Shown: positions 34,790 through 48,659 of the stretch, piece after piece
Layout: every line of letters begins with the position of its first letter
Position numbering within the stretch: the stretch's first letter is position 1
Source: Anticarsia gemmatalis
Lineage: Eukaryota; Arthropoda; Insecta; Lepidoptera; Erebidae
Length of the DNA stretch: 64,000 nt
Direction: 5' to 3'
Assembly: GCF_050436995.1 (NCBI RefSeq)
Contig: NC_134747.1
Span: forward strand, 5,215,501 to 5,279,500
Notes under the pieces: generated by a model
The model's database searches: none
What the model was told of the DNA's origin: nothing
Seen by the model: the letters and a program-made list of their open reading frames with translations, nothing else
Made by a program: the position numbers and the translations under genes

Positions 34790-37700
34790 TGTTAACTGTA
34801 CGTCGATATACATAGTCATTTGTGTAAGTGAAGTGACAAACCGGAGGCTTTTATCGGTGAAGAAACACTCTACGATAGATTAGGTGATTGATTATGTGTT
34901 GCAACATATGCCTTCGTTAGTCTTGTGTACATGCATCATTCATGTGAAGATGCAAGTCATTAGGGAGATTTAAAAGTACTTTAATAAGCTCGTACTTTGA
35001 TGTATTTTGTTCGTTAGATACTCTTTGTCGATCATGATATATCGATGTATTATGATAAAATATTATTTATGGGCCCTTAAGCATTTTAAGTTTGATGAAA
35101 TACAATAACGGATTGAGAAAATATTCCCTTCTTGAACTCAAAAATGTGCAACTATAAAAATTTCGAAAATCGAAAAAGACTCTGTGAAGGCTAGACCCTC
35201 TTCGTTACGTTTGCAGCTTCATGAAACCTCAAGTATTTATTTTTCGAATTAATGAGTAGCAGTAAGATAATGTGTATTAACAGATAAGAACAACGTCTTA
35301 AGTGCAAAGTCTTATGAACAAGTTATAAAAATAACTATCGCAGTTTAAAAGACATCAACGCGCGTGTTTCTTGAAAGCTGTGTCAAGTACAAAAATAATA
35401 ATCATTACATTTTAAATATTATTATAACAAATAAGGAAGCTAAAATAATTATTATGACTCCTGCAATCAACGAAAATATAATAAACCGGAATACGTTTCG
35501 TGTGCCGCGGCATTATTAAACTAAAAAGTAATTTAATGACACCCGTGAATATTCATAAGGCATGTTGTCGTTTCGCATATAAATCATTGATGTAGTAGCC
35601 TTGAACCGTTGCGCAACCACTGACATTTGTCCTAACGCGTCAATTGTTACTTACCGAGGGTCTGTTGCCTTTCGAAATGGTTCGGGCATCCGATTTGAGA
35701 GATTACGACAGGTACTAATAGAGGCAGTTGTCCGATTCGTCGCGATAATATCGATGTCGAACTAATTCGAGTATGACTCAAGTCGTCCTTCGGTTCACGT
35801 GATTGAGTGAGTGCACCTTAATTATTTGACACAGAATCCGAGGCATTGTTCGCCCTCGTGGGATACAACCTTTTTACCCGATTGCGTAAAAGGATTGTGT
35901 GTGTCAGACGTCACGTTTTGTTTCCCCTCGAGTGTTTGATACTTGATTGTAATTACTTTAATTAAACATTGAGTAAAACGGTTAAGTTAGTGGTTACGGT
36001 GGTAATAAATTATTTATTTCGAAAACGCTTCGTGTAACTGAGAATTGTAAATGAACAATTATTTGAATACGAAATATTTCAATTGAATTATTGCTAATAT
36101 TTTGTTACTCAAACATGTCGTTGAATGTTCCCAATATAGTATAGGTATTCATATTAGTTAAGATTTACTTAAATTGAATGAATGTAATTTGAGGCTTTTC
36201 TTTTGTTTGTACGATAATGAATCCACAAGAAACTTATTAAATTAAAATAAGGATAAAAGTCTAACCAAATTATTATTTACTATGTAAACAAGAAACGGAT
36301 TTATAAATTCTATGAAGCCACCGGATTTTCCTAATTCGTGGTATTGTTTACCAAGGTTTATCTATTAAGTAAACTTTCCTTAACTTGCGGTTAGAAAGAT
36401 ATTAATATGAATGTTTGTTTGTTCTTTTCTTTTGAGAAAACAGCTGAACCGATTTTTTTTCTTACAGCGAAATCTTACATCCCAGTGTGGGACACTGATT
36501 ACTATTTAACAAAAAGTAACGTGGCCTATGCCGTAAGTAGAAACTAGTATGTATATACACATATATGTATGTATGTATAATTGTATATGTAAGTATACAA
36601 ATCAAATGACACTAAAAAACCCTCTATTAAATGTGTTCTGAAGATATTTAAAAGCGTAATCATTACACGGATTTTCATCTTGCTGCTAACTCTTTAAATT
36701 GGAGCAATTTGACATTCAATTTCGGTTTCAAATGAGAGCGATACTGATTAGGGCGAGATGTTGTGAAAAAATCATCAAGATCTCACGGATATTTTAAGAA
36801 GATACGTAAATTCTTAACTAAAAAAGAAAATTAGACCTTATTTAGAAGTGTTAACCTTAATTTATTGCTAGCGTTAAAAATACCAAAAACAGTTAGAGGT
36901 AAGCCTGTGTTTTAAATTTAAAATATTTAATCTAAAATATAAGCACAACTGCTTGCTACCCAACATTTATTTTTACGATCAACACAAAGAAATATAATTC
37001 CCAAAATAAAACGTTTTATCAGTCTTATAAGACTACAAAAAAGTGTTGATTTTATAAGCTTCAGACTGAGAACTTATCCAAGTACGATAATTCCCTGAAA
37101 AAAATACTGATCTGTGTGCCAAATACTAAAATTAATTCAGTCATCTTGCGTAAAAAGTTACTATACACAAACTTTCGTCTTTAATATGTAACTTGAAGTG
37201 GGATTTTGAAACGAGCATTTTCTACATATCTATACCACGTTGTAACAGACAAAATACATGGAAAAACATCCTGTTTGTTGAATGAAAACGCGTCACAAGA
37301 AATACTCTACATTTTTTTACTTAGGGATTTGGACTCGTCTCATACAATAGGTATAATACACGCCTCGAAACACATCTCACGAAAATGTTCACAAGCTAAT
37401 TAATGTCTTTATAAGATAATCGTCTTCGATAAACAGGCTGTTAGTTTTTCAAACCGTACCTATAGACATCTGGTATGGACCCCTGCTAACACGTGCGTAC
37501 CATTCAACTAAAATTAGGACTCAGCGTTTCGAAGATATTATTATGAAATGATATGCCATATTACCATATGCACTACAAGATATTGAGTAAATATGTGACA
37601 AACGCTAACTTGCTTCTCCCGGAGTAGTACAAAATCGATAAATTTGAGGCTTAAAAGTATCTTACGGAGTTTTATTTAAGTTCAATGGTACCAAAGCAGT

Positions 37701-39707
37701 CTAGACGAGAAGCCTGATAGATATCGTTTGGACAACCGTCTGCCTAACACCCTGTACTATAGTTCGCAGCGGAAATTATTTAGTAACCTCGGAATAGCAT
37801 TAGCATTGTTCTTAACTGTTTCTCATTATGTCATCTGGGGTTAGTATGGAAATAATCTTAGTTTCGTTTGTTATTTATTTTCATCCTATTGTTATAATCC
37901 AACAATGTTAAGCTTCAGTTTCATCGCAATGTATAGTTGGATACAGAAGTGTTTAAACGAACTACGTTTCGTAATATTCGAGGTTTAAATTTTTTGTTTT
38001 GAAAATGTATCTCTATGTTTCACTTATTTATTTATTTATTTAATTAAATGCAATAAGATTGCCCCCTATTACATGTGCCTAAAATTGTAAATGGCGATAA
38101 GTGAGTGTATTTCATACACCTTTGCCTAGATCTTTAGGTAAAACAGACGTGATATAATGTATGTTATTTAAATAACTATATATGAAATATATACACAAGC
38201 TATAGAAAAAAACTTATTACAAAAAATAAGATATTTTAAGTATTTTTACACAGAGAAGACACAACGAAATGTCGAAATAAAATCTCTTATAGTATTTACC
38301 ATTTCGGTAATCGGATTATCGTCCATCACGATTCGTTTGACATAATAATATTGAAATGTAGTGCGCTTAGTCATTCAGCAAACCTAGATTCATATAAATT
38401 GTTTGTTATCGTGATAAATTAATTCAACAATATCGAATATTAACATAAGAAAAACATTTTGTTCTAAATATTTGACATTTGCCATTTGATTTGATGAGAT
38501 TTTCGTAAATTGTTAAGGGAAAACTCGTATAGCGGTAATTTATCGTTCAGGATGTGTTAATCCTTGAGACAATTTTGTTTGGTTAGTTTTTTTGCAATTC
38601 ATTCACACACAATAATAAATATGTAGCCTTATTAGTTAATATTTGAACTAACGTATAAATTCTTGATGAAATCCATAAAAAACACTACGATAAAGTTTTC
38701 ATACATTGTTATAACGATTGAATATAATGTTATTTTTAAAAATAAGGAATACTATTTTAGTTACTCGCGCACGAAATTGTACAAAGTCATTTTGTTATAA
38801 GCAAGCACAATGATAAATATCGAGTGTTGCGCAGGCGACGCCAGGTGGCGATCGTTTATCAGTACTTCATGTTAATACTCATGATCGAGAACTGGTTTCA
38901 TTGACACAAGCCGAATCTTACTTAACTCACATATTTTATGTCACATGATATAAATATTTGAAAGTCCACATCTTTCAGCCGTCGACCTTCGTGTCATATT
39001 TTGAAACACTATGTTTATTCTAAACATTAATAAATTACAATGTAAACATTTTAATATTGCATCGTTTGAGTTTAACGTTTGTGTTTGTGACTGTACTGTA
39101 GACACAAGAGCCGATAAGTCTTAGCCGTTGAAAGTCTATCACGTGTTGAAACCTCATAGAAAAGGGCTCTCAGACATATTCTCAGCACTAGCGCATGTTG
39201 CAACTTCGGCTTGACATACATACGTTGGCTGTAATCCGCGGCAGACAAGCATGTACAAATTCTAAGGACACTGGACTTGGCAATTTTTGTGTCAGCTTTG
39301 ACGAGAGCAATCATCGCATGAATGAATTGACGCAACTTCGCCACCGCGAGCTGCGCCTATAAATTAAGTTAAAGCTCGCGCTTGAGCAACGCTTTATTAT
39401 CACAAATAATGAATTGTGCGACAACTTCATTAATTTTATTAATTACTAAAATTTATTTAAGAGAATTTTTATGCACACCGATTTTATTGTTAGTAATTTG
39501 TAGTCAGTAAAGCTTCAGGCCTTATCTACTATTTTTTTTATTTAAATTAATACTATATTATTTATACACCTTTGTATATATTTTATATTTAAATTAACAA
39601 CTTAACTCCTAACATAAAACAACAACTTAAGCCCTAAAATCTAAGCTATCCCTTAAATCTAGGCTTTTTAAAACATCCCTTTTTATCCTTCCCCCAAGTT
39701 CACTTAC

Positions 39708-39768
39708 CTTTATTTGTTGATTAAAAAAATATCGCGGCGGGAAAAATCACAGAGACACTGTTGTAATA
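39708..39768 (-). other. Candidate non-coding 5' leader exon of the lectin gene
   Basis: On minus, the sequence from about 39768 down to 39708 ends CAACAAATAAAG followed by a strong donor GTAAGTG (complement of 39701-39707). It contains no ATG. It lies about 30 bp downstream of a TATA box, and the next acceptor expected on this strand is the one just before the lectin ATG at 25651. Assignment to the lectin gene is inferred from strand, order and the need for a leader exon. Confidence 0.5.
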
Positions 39769-39792
39769 GCGCGAGGCAGGTTTGGGCGATGT

Positions 39793-39845
39793 CTTATATA
39801 CTCGTCGTAGCGGGGATGAGCCGCGTGCGCGCGCGCATGGGGGGA
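39793..39845 (-). promoter_or_regulatory. TATA-box promoter candidate
   Basis: TATATAAG on minus (complement of 39793-39800) lies in a GC-rich pocket, with start-site candidates near 39769-39759 (an ACAGTG Inr-like element). Immediately upstream (39822-39839) is an alternating CG/TG run. TATA promoters in insects typify regulated, tissue-specific genes, which fits a cuticle-type lectin. Confidence 0.5.
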
Positions 39846-41561
39846 CGGCGCCGACAGACACGTACGACCACATGACTGCCCATCTACAGCTGACCTCACA
39901 CCTCACTTATCAATCTTCTGCTTTATCTATACAACTTTCTTGTAACAAAGCTTTCAAGATACCCACACTTACAAGTTATATCCTATAGTGTAAACACAAT
40001 TTATTAGAATAATCTATCATCGTTTATTCACAGGACGGCACAAAGATGACTTGCTTGCTTATTCTCTAAATATTAGCCACTTCAAATCAAGATAAACATT
40101 GACATTTTTATCTAATCCTTCAATTATAGATTATGCCATCAATCGTTTATTGATTTAATTAGCGAAATCATTCTGTTTAATCGATTACCGTCTGTTTATG
40201 ACTTCCTTAGTACTTGGTGATCATAGAACTAACGCATCACGAATTTCTAAATATGTACATGATACTTTGATTTAATTTTATGATCTTATTAAGTGATCGG
40301 ATCGCATTACGCACACCTACGCAAGCGCATTCGGGTCACAGAAAAATCGAGCCCATAATGACGAAGGTGTATTTTAAAATAATTTTATTAAATATGATTA
40401 AACTTCATTAGACCAGTGCTTCCTCCGTAACTAATATCTTAATGCCTACCTAGTATTCATTTGTTGTTTAAAATGTTTCACAGTCACATAAAAATAACTT
40501 GTTTGCAATTAAATTCAGAGCCGGATCCAAAATTCCTAAGAATTAACGCGAGGAAAACCACGTGTAATTATAACAACCAAACGATAATCATTTCGCTGTG
40601 ATAGCTTAGTACAAAAAGTAGCTTTTCACGACTAATACGGATACATAGATAATGGCATATAGTAATATATGTATATTCTTAAATTAAGGTTTAATTATGG
40701 CAATAAGATTTATCTATGGGCAGTAGTATGAAACAAATAATTTGAATACAAAAAAAGGATCTGGAAAAGGCATAAAACTAGGGTTTTTTTTTCTAATCTT
40801 TATTTTATTCTCGTTACATCATCATTCATCTATAATGGTGTATGGTACAGTTACTGCAAAGACCACGAACATACGACCACTGCCAGTATTACTTGCGCAG
40901 ATACTTCAGACAATCAAAATGCAGGTTCGCGTGAATTTCCGTAATATTTAGTTCATTTTAATATCCAGTTAGTTAATATTTAATTATAGTTTTCCACTTA
41001 TAATACGAATCAATACACTACCTGTCTCTAAAATAGAAACAGTAGTTCAGGAATATTCCTGAGCAAAACAAACCCTAATTTCTAGGATTTGAACTAACAT
41101 TTTACTTTAGGAGCGCTTTAGTGAGATTTTCATTACGATTATTATCTTATGTGTGTCGAATATTGATTAATTTGCAACACACCCTGGCACATCGGAAATT
41201 AACAGAAAGTTGTATTTATTAAAAAATATATATTATCTCAGGGAAACCCCCTGCAACAGGAAAAATGTACTGTCTAGAAGACAATTCCAAAATTGAGTTT
41301 TCCCTATTTAAAAAACAAATGATTATCAATTTTGATAACGATCATAACATTTTCTATAAAAATAGCATTTAGCTTTCAATTTCCTTATAATGTTGTTTTC
41401 AAGGCACTATTTAAGTTCGTTATTTTAAGGCTATGTGTAACGTGAGATATACATAATAATATATATAAACGCAACAACATCGTTATGCAAACATTATTTA
41501 ATTTTAATTCCTCATAGAAACCGAGCACGTGGGTATTATAATACAATCAAAAGCCTATGAA

Positions 41562-41779
41562 ACTATAGTCCGACAACTTAGTAGAAAGCCTTTACATGCG
41601 TGATTTATCGAGATTTTAATTAACTCCAAATAAAGTATTTGTACCAAACAGGCCATCCTTAGCTGCATAAGTCTGCGGGTCACTTATGTTCAAGATTCTG
41701 AATTTTGTATCATATCGCCAGTCGCAAACCTTGCACAAAAGGCTGATCACGGCTCTATACTAAGTTGTTGGCCTATATT
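41562..41779. mobile_element. TIR MITE, full-length copy (about 218 bp)
   Basis: The left end TATAGTCCGACAACTTAGTA matches the complement of the right end (TATAGGCCAACAACTTAGTA) at nearly every base over about 28 bp. The interior (AACAGGCC, AGCTGCAT, CTGCGGGTCAC, GCAAACCTTGCA) recurs at 58070-58195. Non-coding. Confidence 0.7.
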
Positions 41780-42315
41780 CAGTAAAATTTAATAATTGTT
41801 ATAAATTGAGTTATCACTGCAAGTCCGACAGCCGTCAGAATTGAAACCAGGTCATTTGCACAGCCTGAACTTTGGTTAAAAGGTTTTAGAATATGCTATT
41901 AATGGTAAGCACGCTGTAAAGCTTCGTAAAAATACCCGATAAAAATATAAGGGTAAAGTCTTTTACAGCTAAAGATAAATTAACTAAAATAAAGCATAAT
42001 CACATACATTGTATAGTTATCTAAAAGTATGAATATGAACATCATGTAATATTCAATCATTTTGCTAAATTAAAAGGAGTACATAACATTTTTTTAGATT
42101 ATAGTAATGATGGATAACACCTTTCCATAATCAAAATAGATCTAAGGCTTTAGGGCTAGGACTATTCCAACATTATTGTTAGACCGAGATGAGTGTTGCG
42201 TGAACCAAAACTAAATTGATTCAAGATTCCCACAAAAATCTTTTAAGAATACGAATGGTTGTAAATTAGTTTATCTACTAAAGAACCGCTGTATCCAAGG
42301 AGACACTATAATTTA

Positions 42316-42573
42316 CTAGCTGACCCGCGCAACTTCGCTTGCGTCACATAAGAGGGAAATGGTCAAAATTTTGCCCGTTTTTGTAACATTTCTTATTGCT
42401 ACTCTGCTCCTATTGGTCGTAGCGTGATGCTATATAGCCAAAAGCCTTCCTCGATAAATAGACTATCTAACACTGAAATATTTTTTCAAATCGGACCAGT
42501 AGTTCCTGAGATTAGCGCGTTCAAACTAACAAACAAACAAACAAACTCTTCAGCTTTATAATATTAGTATAGA
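42316..42573 (-). mobile_element. Non-autonomous Helitron, copy C
   Basis: Same family as 15260-15552, with identical 5' TC and 3' CTAG termini on minus and an A/T insertion site. The CAAA run is much shorter (about four units). Confidence 0.8.
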
Positions 42574-42907
42574 TTCACGTTTACACGCGGATTGACTGCT
42601 ATTTTATTACACTAGTGTTTAATACCTAAACTGATTATCATAAACTGTAACACGAGTTCGTTGTTCTTCGACCAAAAATGCGGACTCTCAACCTTTTAAG
42701 TTCGAGGAAGAGATTGTTTAAGTTCATGGAAGTTCAACTAAAAACTAAAGTGCACCGTTGTTACGTTTTTGTTGCTATTTTTGGATCTACATTGTAATCA
42801 GAGATGTTAGTCCGTTGCCGTAAATATTTAATATCCGAAATAAAAGTTTCGTTAATTTCGGTAAATGTCTTGCAAATAGGTGAGGTGTGTAATTATAACC
42901 GGCAGTT

Positions 42908-43025
42908 CTGTATGACAAGATCTATGGATGTGAATGAAGCAAAGGAAGTTTGTAAGGATGGTACCATAAGGCGTTCTCTTGTCTCTGCTTGCCCTGTGGG
43001 CAGAAGGCGTAATTATATGTAGGTA
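42908..43025 (+). repeat. Retroelement 3' tail with ATGT end
   Basis: TGACAAGATCTATGGATGTG, GAAGCAAAGGAAGTTTGTAA and a GAAGGCGTAATTATATGT end: a close relative of 16597-16735 in the same orientation. The open frame across it (42804-43022) is not a gene. Confidence 0.65.
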
Positions 43026-43074
43026 TGTAACTTCGGATAAGTCTAAAATATATTGATAAGTAACTAATTCAATA

Positions 43075-43180
43075 TTAAGGTTATGTATCCAAAGGGTAAA
43101 ACGCGGCATAATTCCTAAGACTTAGCTGTACGCCCGTCAGTCCGTCCGTCACCAGGCTACATTACGTAAACTGTATCTTC
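43075..43180 (+). repeat. Dispersed repeat, copy 2
   Basis: Shares the AAAGGGTAAAA, CCGTCAGTCCGTCCGTCACC, AGGCTAC and TGTATCTT layout with 12630-12720. Class not identified. Confidence 0.45.
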
Positions 43181-46065
43181 AAAAGCTTATATCGTATGCG
43201 AATGCAAAGAACCGTATCTGAAACCTAAATAATGTTATTGATATATCCGGATCTGAAATTTGACAATCAAACATCCCTAATTGCAATACGAAATATCAAT
43301 TATCTTTCCCCATTTTCTTAGTACACCTTTAACCTTCAAAATTACGTAGAATTTTTAATATTCAAGTTCATTTGGATACAGTGAGTAGTTGTGGAATTTT
43401 ACAATCAATGGTTGCTAATAACAATCATGTGACAAACTTTTTTATTCGTCGCTAAAGATTGCACGAGGTTATGCTCGCATGTCACTATAAACTTTTTACG
43501 TTTAGCCGTTAGTATGTCAATACTTATCAATACAATTGTAAGTAATTATGAGGTTTGAGTGCGTAAAATTTTATTGTGATGGGATTATCTACTTGCATGT
43601 GATAGCTGGCCTAAGCATTCGACTACCACGCAAGTGTTCGAAGTTTCGAAGCCAAATGGAAATTGTATTGATGATGTGAGAAGGGCTCTTTATTTAATTG
43701 AACTGAAGAGCGGGGCGTATATAGGAACGTTATGCTTTAAAGGAGCGTTTAAACAAGCTTGTAATTAGATTAAGTTTAGTATATGGAATAAACGATATTT
43801 TATTTTTTTATTTCAAATCTTAATGCCGACTCCTACCAAGCATTATCTAAGCCTCTGTATAAGACGTCATTAAATCACGTATAGAAATAAGTTTTTTTTT
43901 TGCGTACTGTAATTAGATTTTTATTGTAAATAGTGACGTCATCACTTCGTTTGGCAACATCTTCTACAAGTTAATGTCCTCATTACTTTTTTATAATTTC
44001 ATAATTGGGACAGTCACGCGAGCTCGTACAAAGGTTGCACTAATTTAACTAATTGTAGGTACCTATCTGCGATTGTGACGTCACTGGAGGTCAATGTCAA
44101 GGGCATTGTGTGAACATCTTCAAGTCTTTCGACTAGTTTTTCTATTGGTTGTATCTATGGTGATTTACACACGCGATCGTGTTACGTAAAACGAACTTGG
44201 TACCTTTGATACTCTTCTATCGTATCGGCCTTAGGTATGGATCGTATCAATGGGCTTGTATCTATCCCACAATTTTTGTTGGCTTGCTTCTGCTTAAGAT
44301 TTTAAGGACCCCAAAGATTAGCTGGTGTGCAAGTAGCCTATGTGTTCAACAGGGTCATGTTATAAGTAAATTGTCAATAAGCCTAATTTTCATCAAGTCC
44401 TTTCATTCGATTTTGCATTAGGTAACAAACACCTATCCGCACTTCCTCGTAAGATAAGCTTTAAAATGCTAGCCAGAAGCGGCTTTTTTTTTCAGAAAAA
44501 GGTGAGACTCTAAAAGATTTTGAGGCTTTCAATATAATGCACCCACTTAGGGCATCGACCTAGAGCTCTTAATTGAAGTTAACGTCACAAAGTTTTACTA
44601 ATCGCGGATATGCTATAACATCCACTGCCTCCATTTAAAATCTTTAGAAATAAACTCATGCCATTGTAATAATTACATTATTATATTCTATGTAGTATTT
44701 TAGTCCTACTTTAACTGATATTACAATTGACAAAGCCATTACAACAAGGTAAAGATGAAGTAAATTGTTCACGCGCCGAGCTCATTGATCGTGTAATCGT
44801 TCACACTGAGACATCTTAGACATCATCAGTTCGCGGCTTTACGCGGCTTTACACACGGATCTCCGGCTTACGTTCTATCATTCTTAGTAATGTAACTACT
44901 CATACATATTTTTAATGTAATCCTCTTGACATTATACAATTAATGCATGATGCAATTCAGATAATAAATAACATTGTCGCTCCATGTTATGTATTGTTCT
45001 AAGTACCTTCGCTTGATTACGAATCCGATTTCAAGATCCGCCTGTTTATGACTACTTTGTATATTATTTAATAGATTCCGTGACTTTGTCTATTAAAAGA
45101 GGTATCTTGTTTACTGCCAAAAATAGAATAGATAACCGAGGCAAAGAATCAGCGGCATATAAATGGCTTCATCGCCGGCATTCTTCAAGTGACCTCTAGG
45201 TACTTGTGGGATAACACGCAAGTAATAGTAACTGTAGTACCTACCTATAGTAAATCTCAAAATTCTAGTAGTAGAGTCGTGAAAGTTTCGTACTAATTTG
45301 ATATAGGTACTCTGATAACTTTACCTTAACGAGAAATATTTCCAAGGATACCTAAACGAAATTGAATCTTCCTTGTAAATTTTTAATTGGTTGCTAGCCC
45401 GTGTAATGTTATTGTAAGGCAGTTGTTAGCCAGTACATTACACAGGCTAGATCAGAATTGAAGAACAAAGAATGCCATGCTTGCAGGTGTCAATTCCCTG
45501 TGTCCCAACATTGAATTCAACCATTAATGAATTGGCACAATCTACACGCCAAACAACATACAGTTCTTGTCACATGTGATAACTATGTGGAAATGCCTTA
45601 GAAATGTCTTGCTCTTATTGTAAAATGTCACACGAACGGGAATGCGTGCATCAGAGACGGCAAAACATATTTTCAATTAGCAATTATACTAAGCCCAAGT
45701 ATTTTAGTTTACGATCCAAATGCACGCGGTTGCGTATGAGCTAATCACGACTGACTTTGTAACAGAAATTGGACGTTTCTCAGGCTTTTTTAATGGCTTG
45801 ATGAGTCTAAAAACGTTTGTGCTACTGACACGAGTTCTTGATCTAGAATCTTTGTTTTTAGAACTGCGATATGACTTAGTGCGAGTAGTGAACCTTTTGT
45901 TGTAGTTTGTTGAAATTGCCTAAAAATGTTAGCTTACTCAAAAGGCCAGTCTTTTCACGTGTTTTCTAAAATAACGTTTGTAGATGACAAATAATATTTG
46001 CAACATTTTTTTCATGTATTACTTGCCGTAGGTATTTAATGTAAATGATATTTTTTTTTAAACAC

Positions 46066-46190
46066 CTTCACAACAATCTCTGCATCACCCTAAGGTAGAC
46101 TGGCAGAAAATGCTCCTGGCATTAAGTCCGCCTTTATACAGCTCTGTATACAAAGTTTAAAATAAAAAATAAATAAAATAAATAGATTAC
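46066..46190 (+). repeat. LINE 3' terminus
   Basis: CACCCTAAGGTAGACTGGCA, GGCATTAAGTCCGCCTTTAT and a terminal AAAGTTTAAAATAAAAAATAA-type tail. This matches the 3' end of a very common lepidopteran LINE family in order and wording. 5' truncated, plus orientation. Confidence 0.75.
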
Positions 46191-46654
46191 TGATATCGTA
46201 TGAACTTGAAACTTGAACTTGAAAAGTCTAAAACCTAAACACAGTCGTTAACTGCACGAAATAAGACATGGATCTGCTATAATTACTTTTAATGTAATTT
46301 AAATTTTAAAGTCAATTGATAATATACATATCAATGATTGGACATTCAAATAGAACAGAAAAAAATATGTCCATAAATTTACGATATAGAAGTTTTGTAA
46401 CTAAACATAGTTTACAAACAAACATACACAGGTCACTTATTGATGACCGCGACCAATTTTATAGCCCGTAATACGAGTGCAACTATTAAAAAATTGTACA
46501 CATCGTATTTTATTAAACCTTACAAGATTTACCTTGAATTATCGACTTACTTAAGACTGGTAAATAATTATATAAAATGAAGATGTGGCCATTTTAGTAA
46601 AAGGGAAATAATTTACAATTCTATAACAGGTCTTTTGAATAAGATTTATACGTA

Positions 46655-46740
46655 TATACATACATAAAATCGCGTCTTTTTCTCACAGAGGTAGGCAGAG
46701 ACCAGAGAACGCCTACTTAGTACGAACTTTACTAACTCTT
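46655..46740 (-). repeat. Retroelement tail fragment, reversed
   Basis: ACATACATAAAATCGCGTCT followed by GAGGTAGGCAGAGACC and AGAACGCC is the reverse complement of the tails at 16597 and 42908. Confidence 0.6.
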
Positions 46741-48659
46741 TTGTCATACAGGACCGACGGAATAAGAATTTCTAACAAACTTGCAAATAAAGTAAGTCGA
46801 GATCGTGCTTTATGCTAGAAAGCAATGAACACTCACTCAATTATTTAGATAACCAGTGATATGCAACACAAGACCAAAACACAGTGTAGTCTCAATAGGA
46901 TACCTCTCGATCAGCGAATATATCTTTAACAATGTACCAATAACTATAGCTTGAAAGGGGAAGTTGTCGGAAACACCTCAGTCAAGTCAATCACATGTAT
47001 ATTTTTGAGGTTAAAAGCCCTGAAAGAGGTTATAGAAAGCTGTTACAAAACACTAACAATATTAACCTGTTTACGATTAAGAAAAAGGTGAATGTTGATC
47101 GTTTATCATACAAAAGTATACTTCATAATGTGAAATAATTTATCAATATAATATTTAAATTAAGGGCGATTTTCTGTTAGCGTAAAACCCGGTGATAAAC
47201 TTCGTAAGGAGAATAAGAAACTATCATAAACACCTGATTTTAATCGTAACATCGATTCATAAATTCTTAATCAATTAATTTTAAATATGAGAAAGTAAAA
47301 TCTAGGCACCTAGTTAAGTTAGATAATATTCATTACATTAGTATTCGAGTTATATTTAAATAAAAAACTATACTAAAATAAAGTACCTATAGCAGAAAGC
47401 TCTTCTTCAAACATCATCGAAAACCTATTAAATTAAACTATCATATCAACATAAATAGGGGAGACTCAAGTAATTATGCCGATCAACATCTTTGAGTGCA
47501 TACTCATTTACGTTAAACAATTGCCCAACACATCCATTGTGTTCATATGTAAAAAATGTTTCAATGTGGGAAAGCCATTGTCTCACAGCGAAAATGCACC
47601 ACGGCTGGAAACAAAAACAATAAGTCGTGTCTCAATTCGACGCTAGAATATTAATAACTTACAATCATTACAATCGTACTAAGTATGTAACTATGTAATG
47701 TAGTTACTGGCCTACTACGAGGTAGGTACTAGGTAGTGTAGGTACTAGGCACCAGGTATCCTTCAGTAATAAGACAGTAATGATAGACTTCTCCACACTG
47801 TGAAAGATGAAAGACTTGAGCAGCACCATTCTATACCACTATCGATTATCGACAACCGGCTAGCAACAGAGCCATTTTATATCAAAATCAGATCATTGCC
47901 TCTAGCGGACGCCGTAAGAACTATTTTTGGAGTAAATTTTAGATGTCAATCTCTCTATAGTCGATAGTACCGACTGTAGGGAAACGCGTATCCTCCAGCA
48001 TAAGGCAGTTTAAGGCTGGACTTCTCCAGGCTGTCCAAGTACAGGTGGAAAATATCGCGATACTTTTTTTATGTATATTATTTAATATTATATGTATGTA
48101 TAGATTATGATATGGAACATCCTGCTCACACTAACACAATATTTGGCATTTTAAACTGACAAGATGATAATATGTTTATTTTTATGAGAAAACGGTAACT
48201 GGCTTTATCAAAAGGATTGATGATGATTCTGTTATTAATTCAACCTCTCGAACAAAATTAAAACCTATATAAGTTTTAAAAACCTTTCGATCCGAGACAA
48301 GGAGTCTTCCTTTCAAATTTAACTAGTTCCTCACTTAACATAATAGTCTTAGTAACAAACTCGTGTAAGCTCAGATTCGTTATTCAATTTTAAAACTTTA
48401 AAGAAGTTAAAGACATAATACTGTTTATTCGTAAGACAGTTAATATGAATTTATATACAAACCAATTAAATAAAAGCCTTCAACCGGATGCAAATTTAGT
48501 TCATCTTGTGATGTTCACATTAGCCTTCGCTTCATAATCATAATGCCGAATTCACATTTGAATAACAAAATACACGTTTATTGGGCTTAAGTTATAATTA
48601 TCCGTGCAATGAGACCATGAAGAAGCATGACTATTTAAAGTAATGATGAGTTCATAATG

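Larger units (their letters stand above)
26963..39707 (-). other. Proposed 5' intron of the lectin gene
   Basis: Between the first coding exon (25543-25651) and the candidate leader exon at 39708 no coding exon on either strand is recognisable. Open frames such as 28787-29161, 29840-30145 and 30401-30754 have no known motifs. AT-rich DNA with scattered repeats. Intron status depends on the leader exon being correct. Confidence 0.4.

Noticed and set aside
39072..39344. 90-codon minus frame near the lectin promoter candidate
   Set aside because: No domain recognised; it falls in the proposed first intron and has no matching splice sites.
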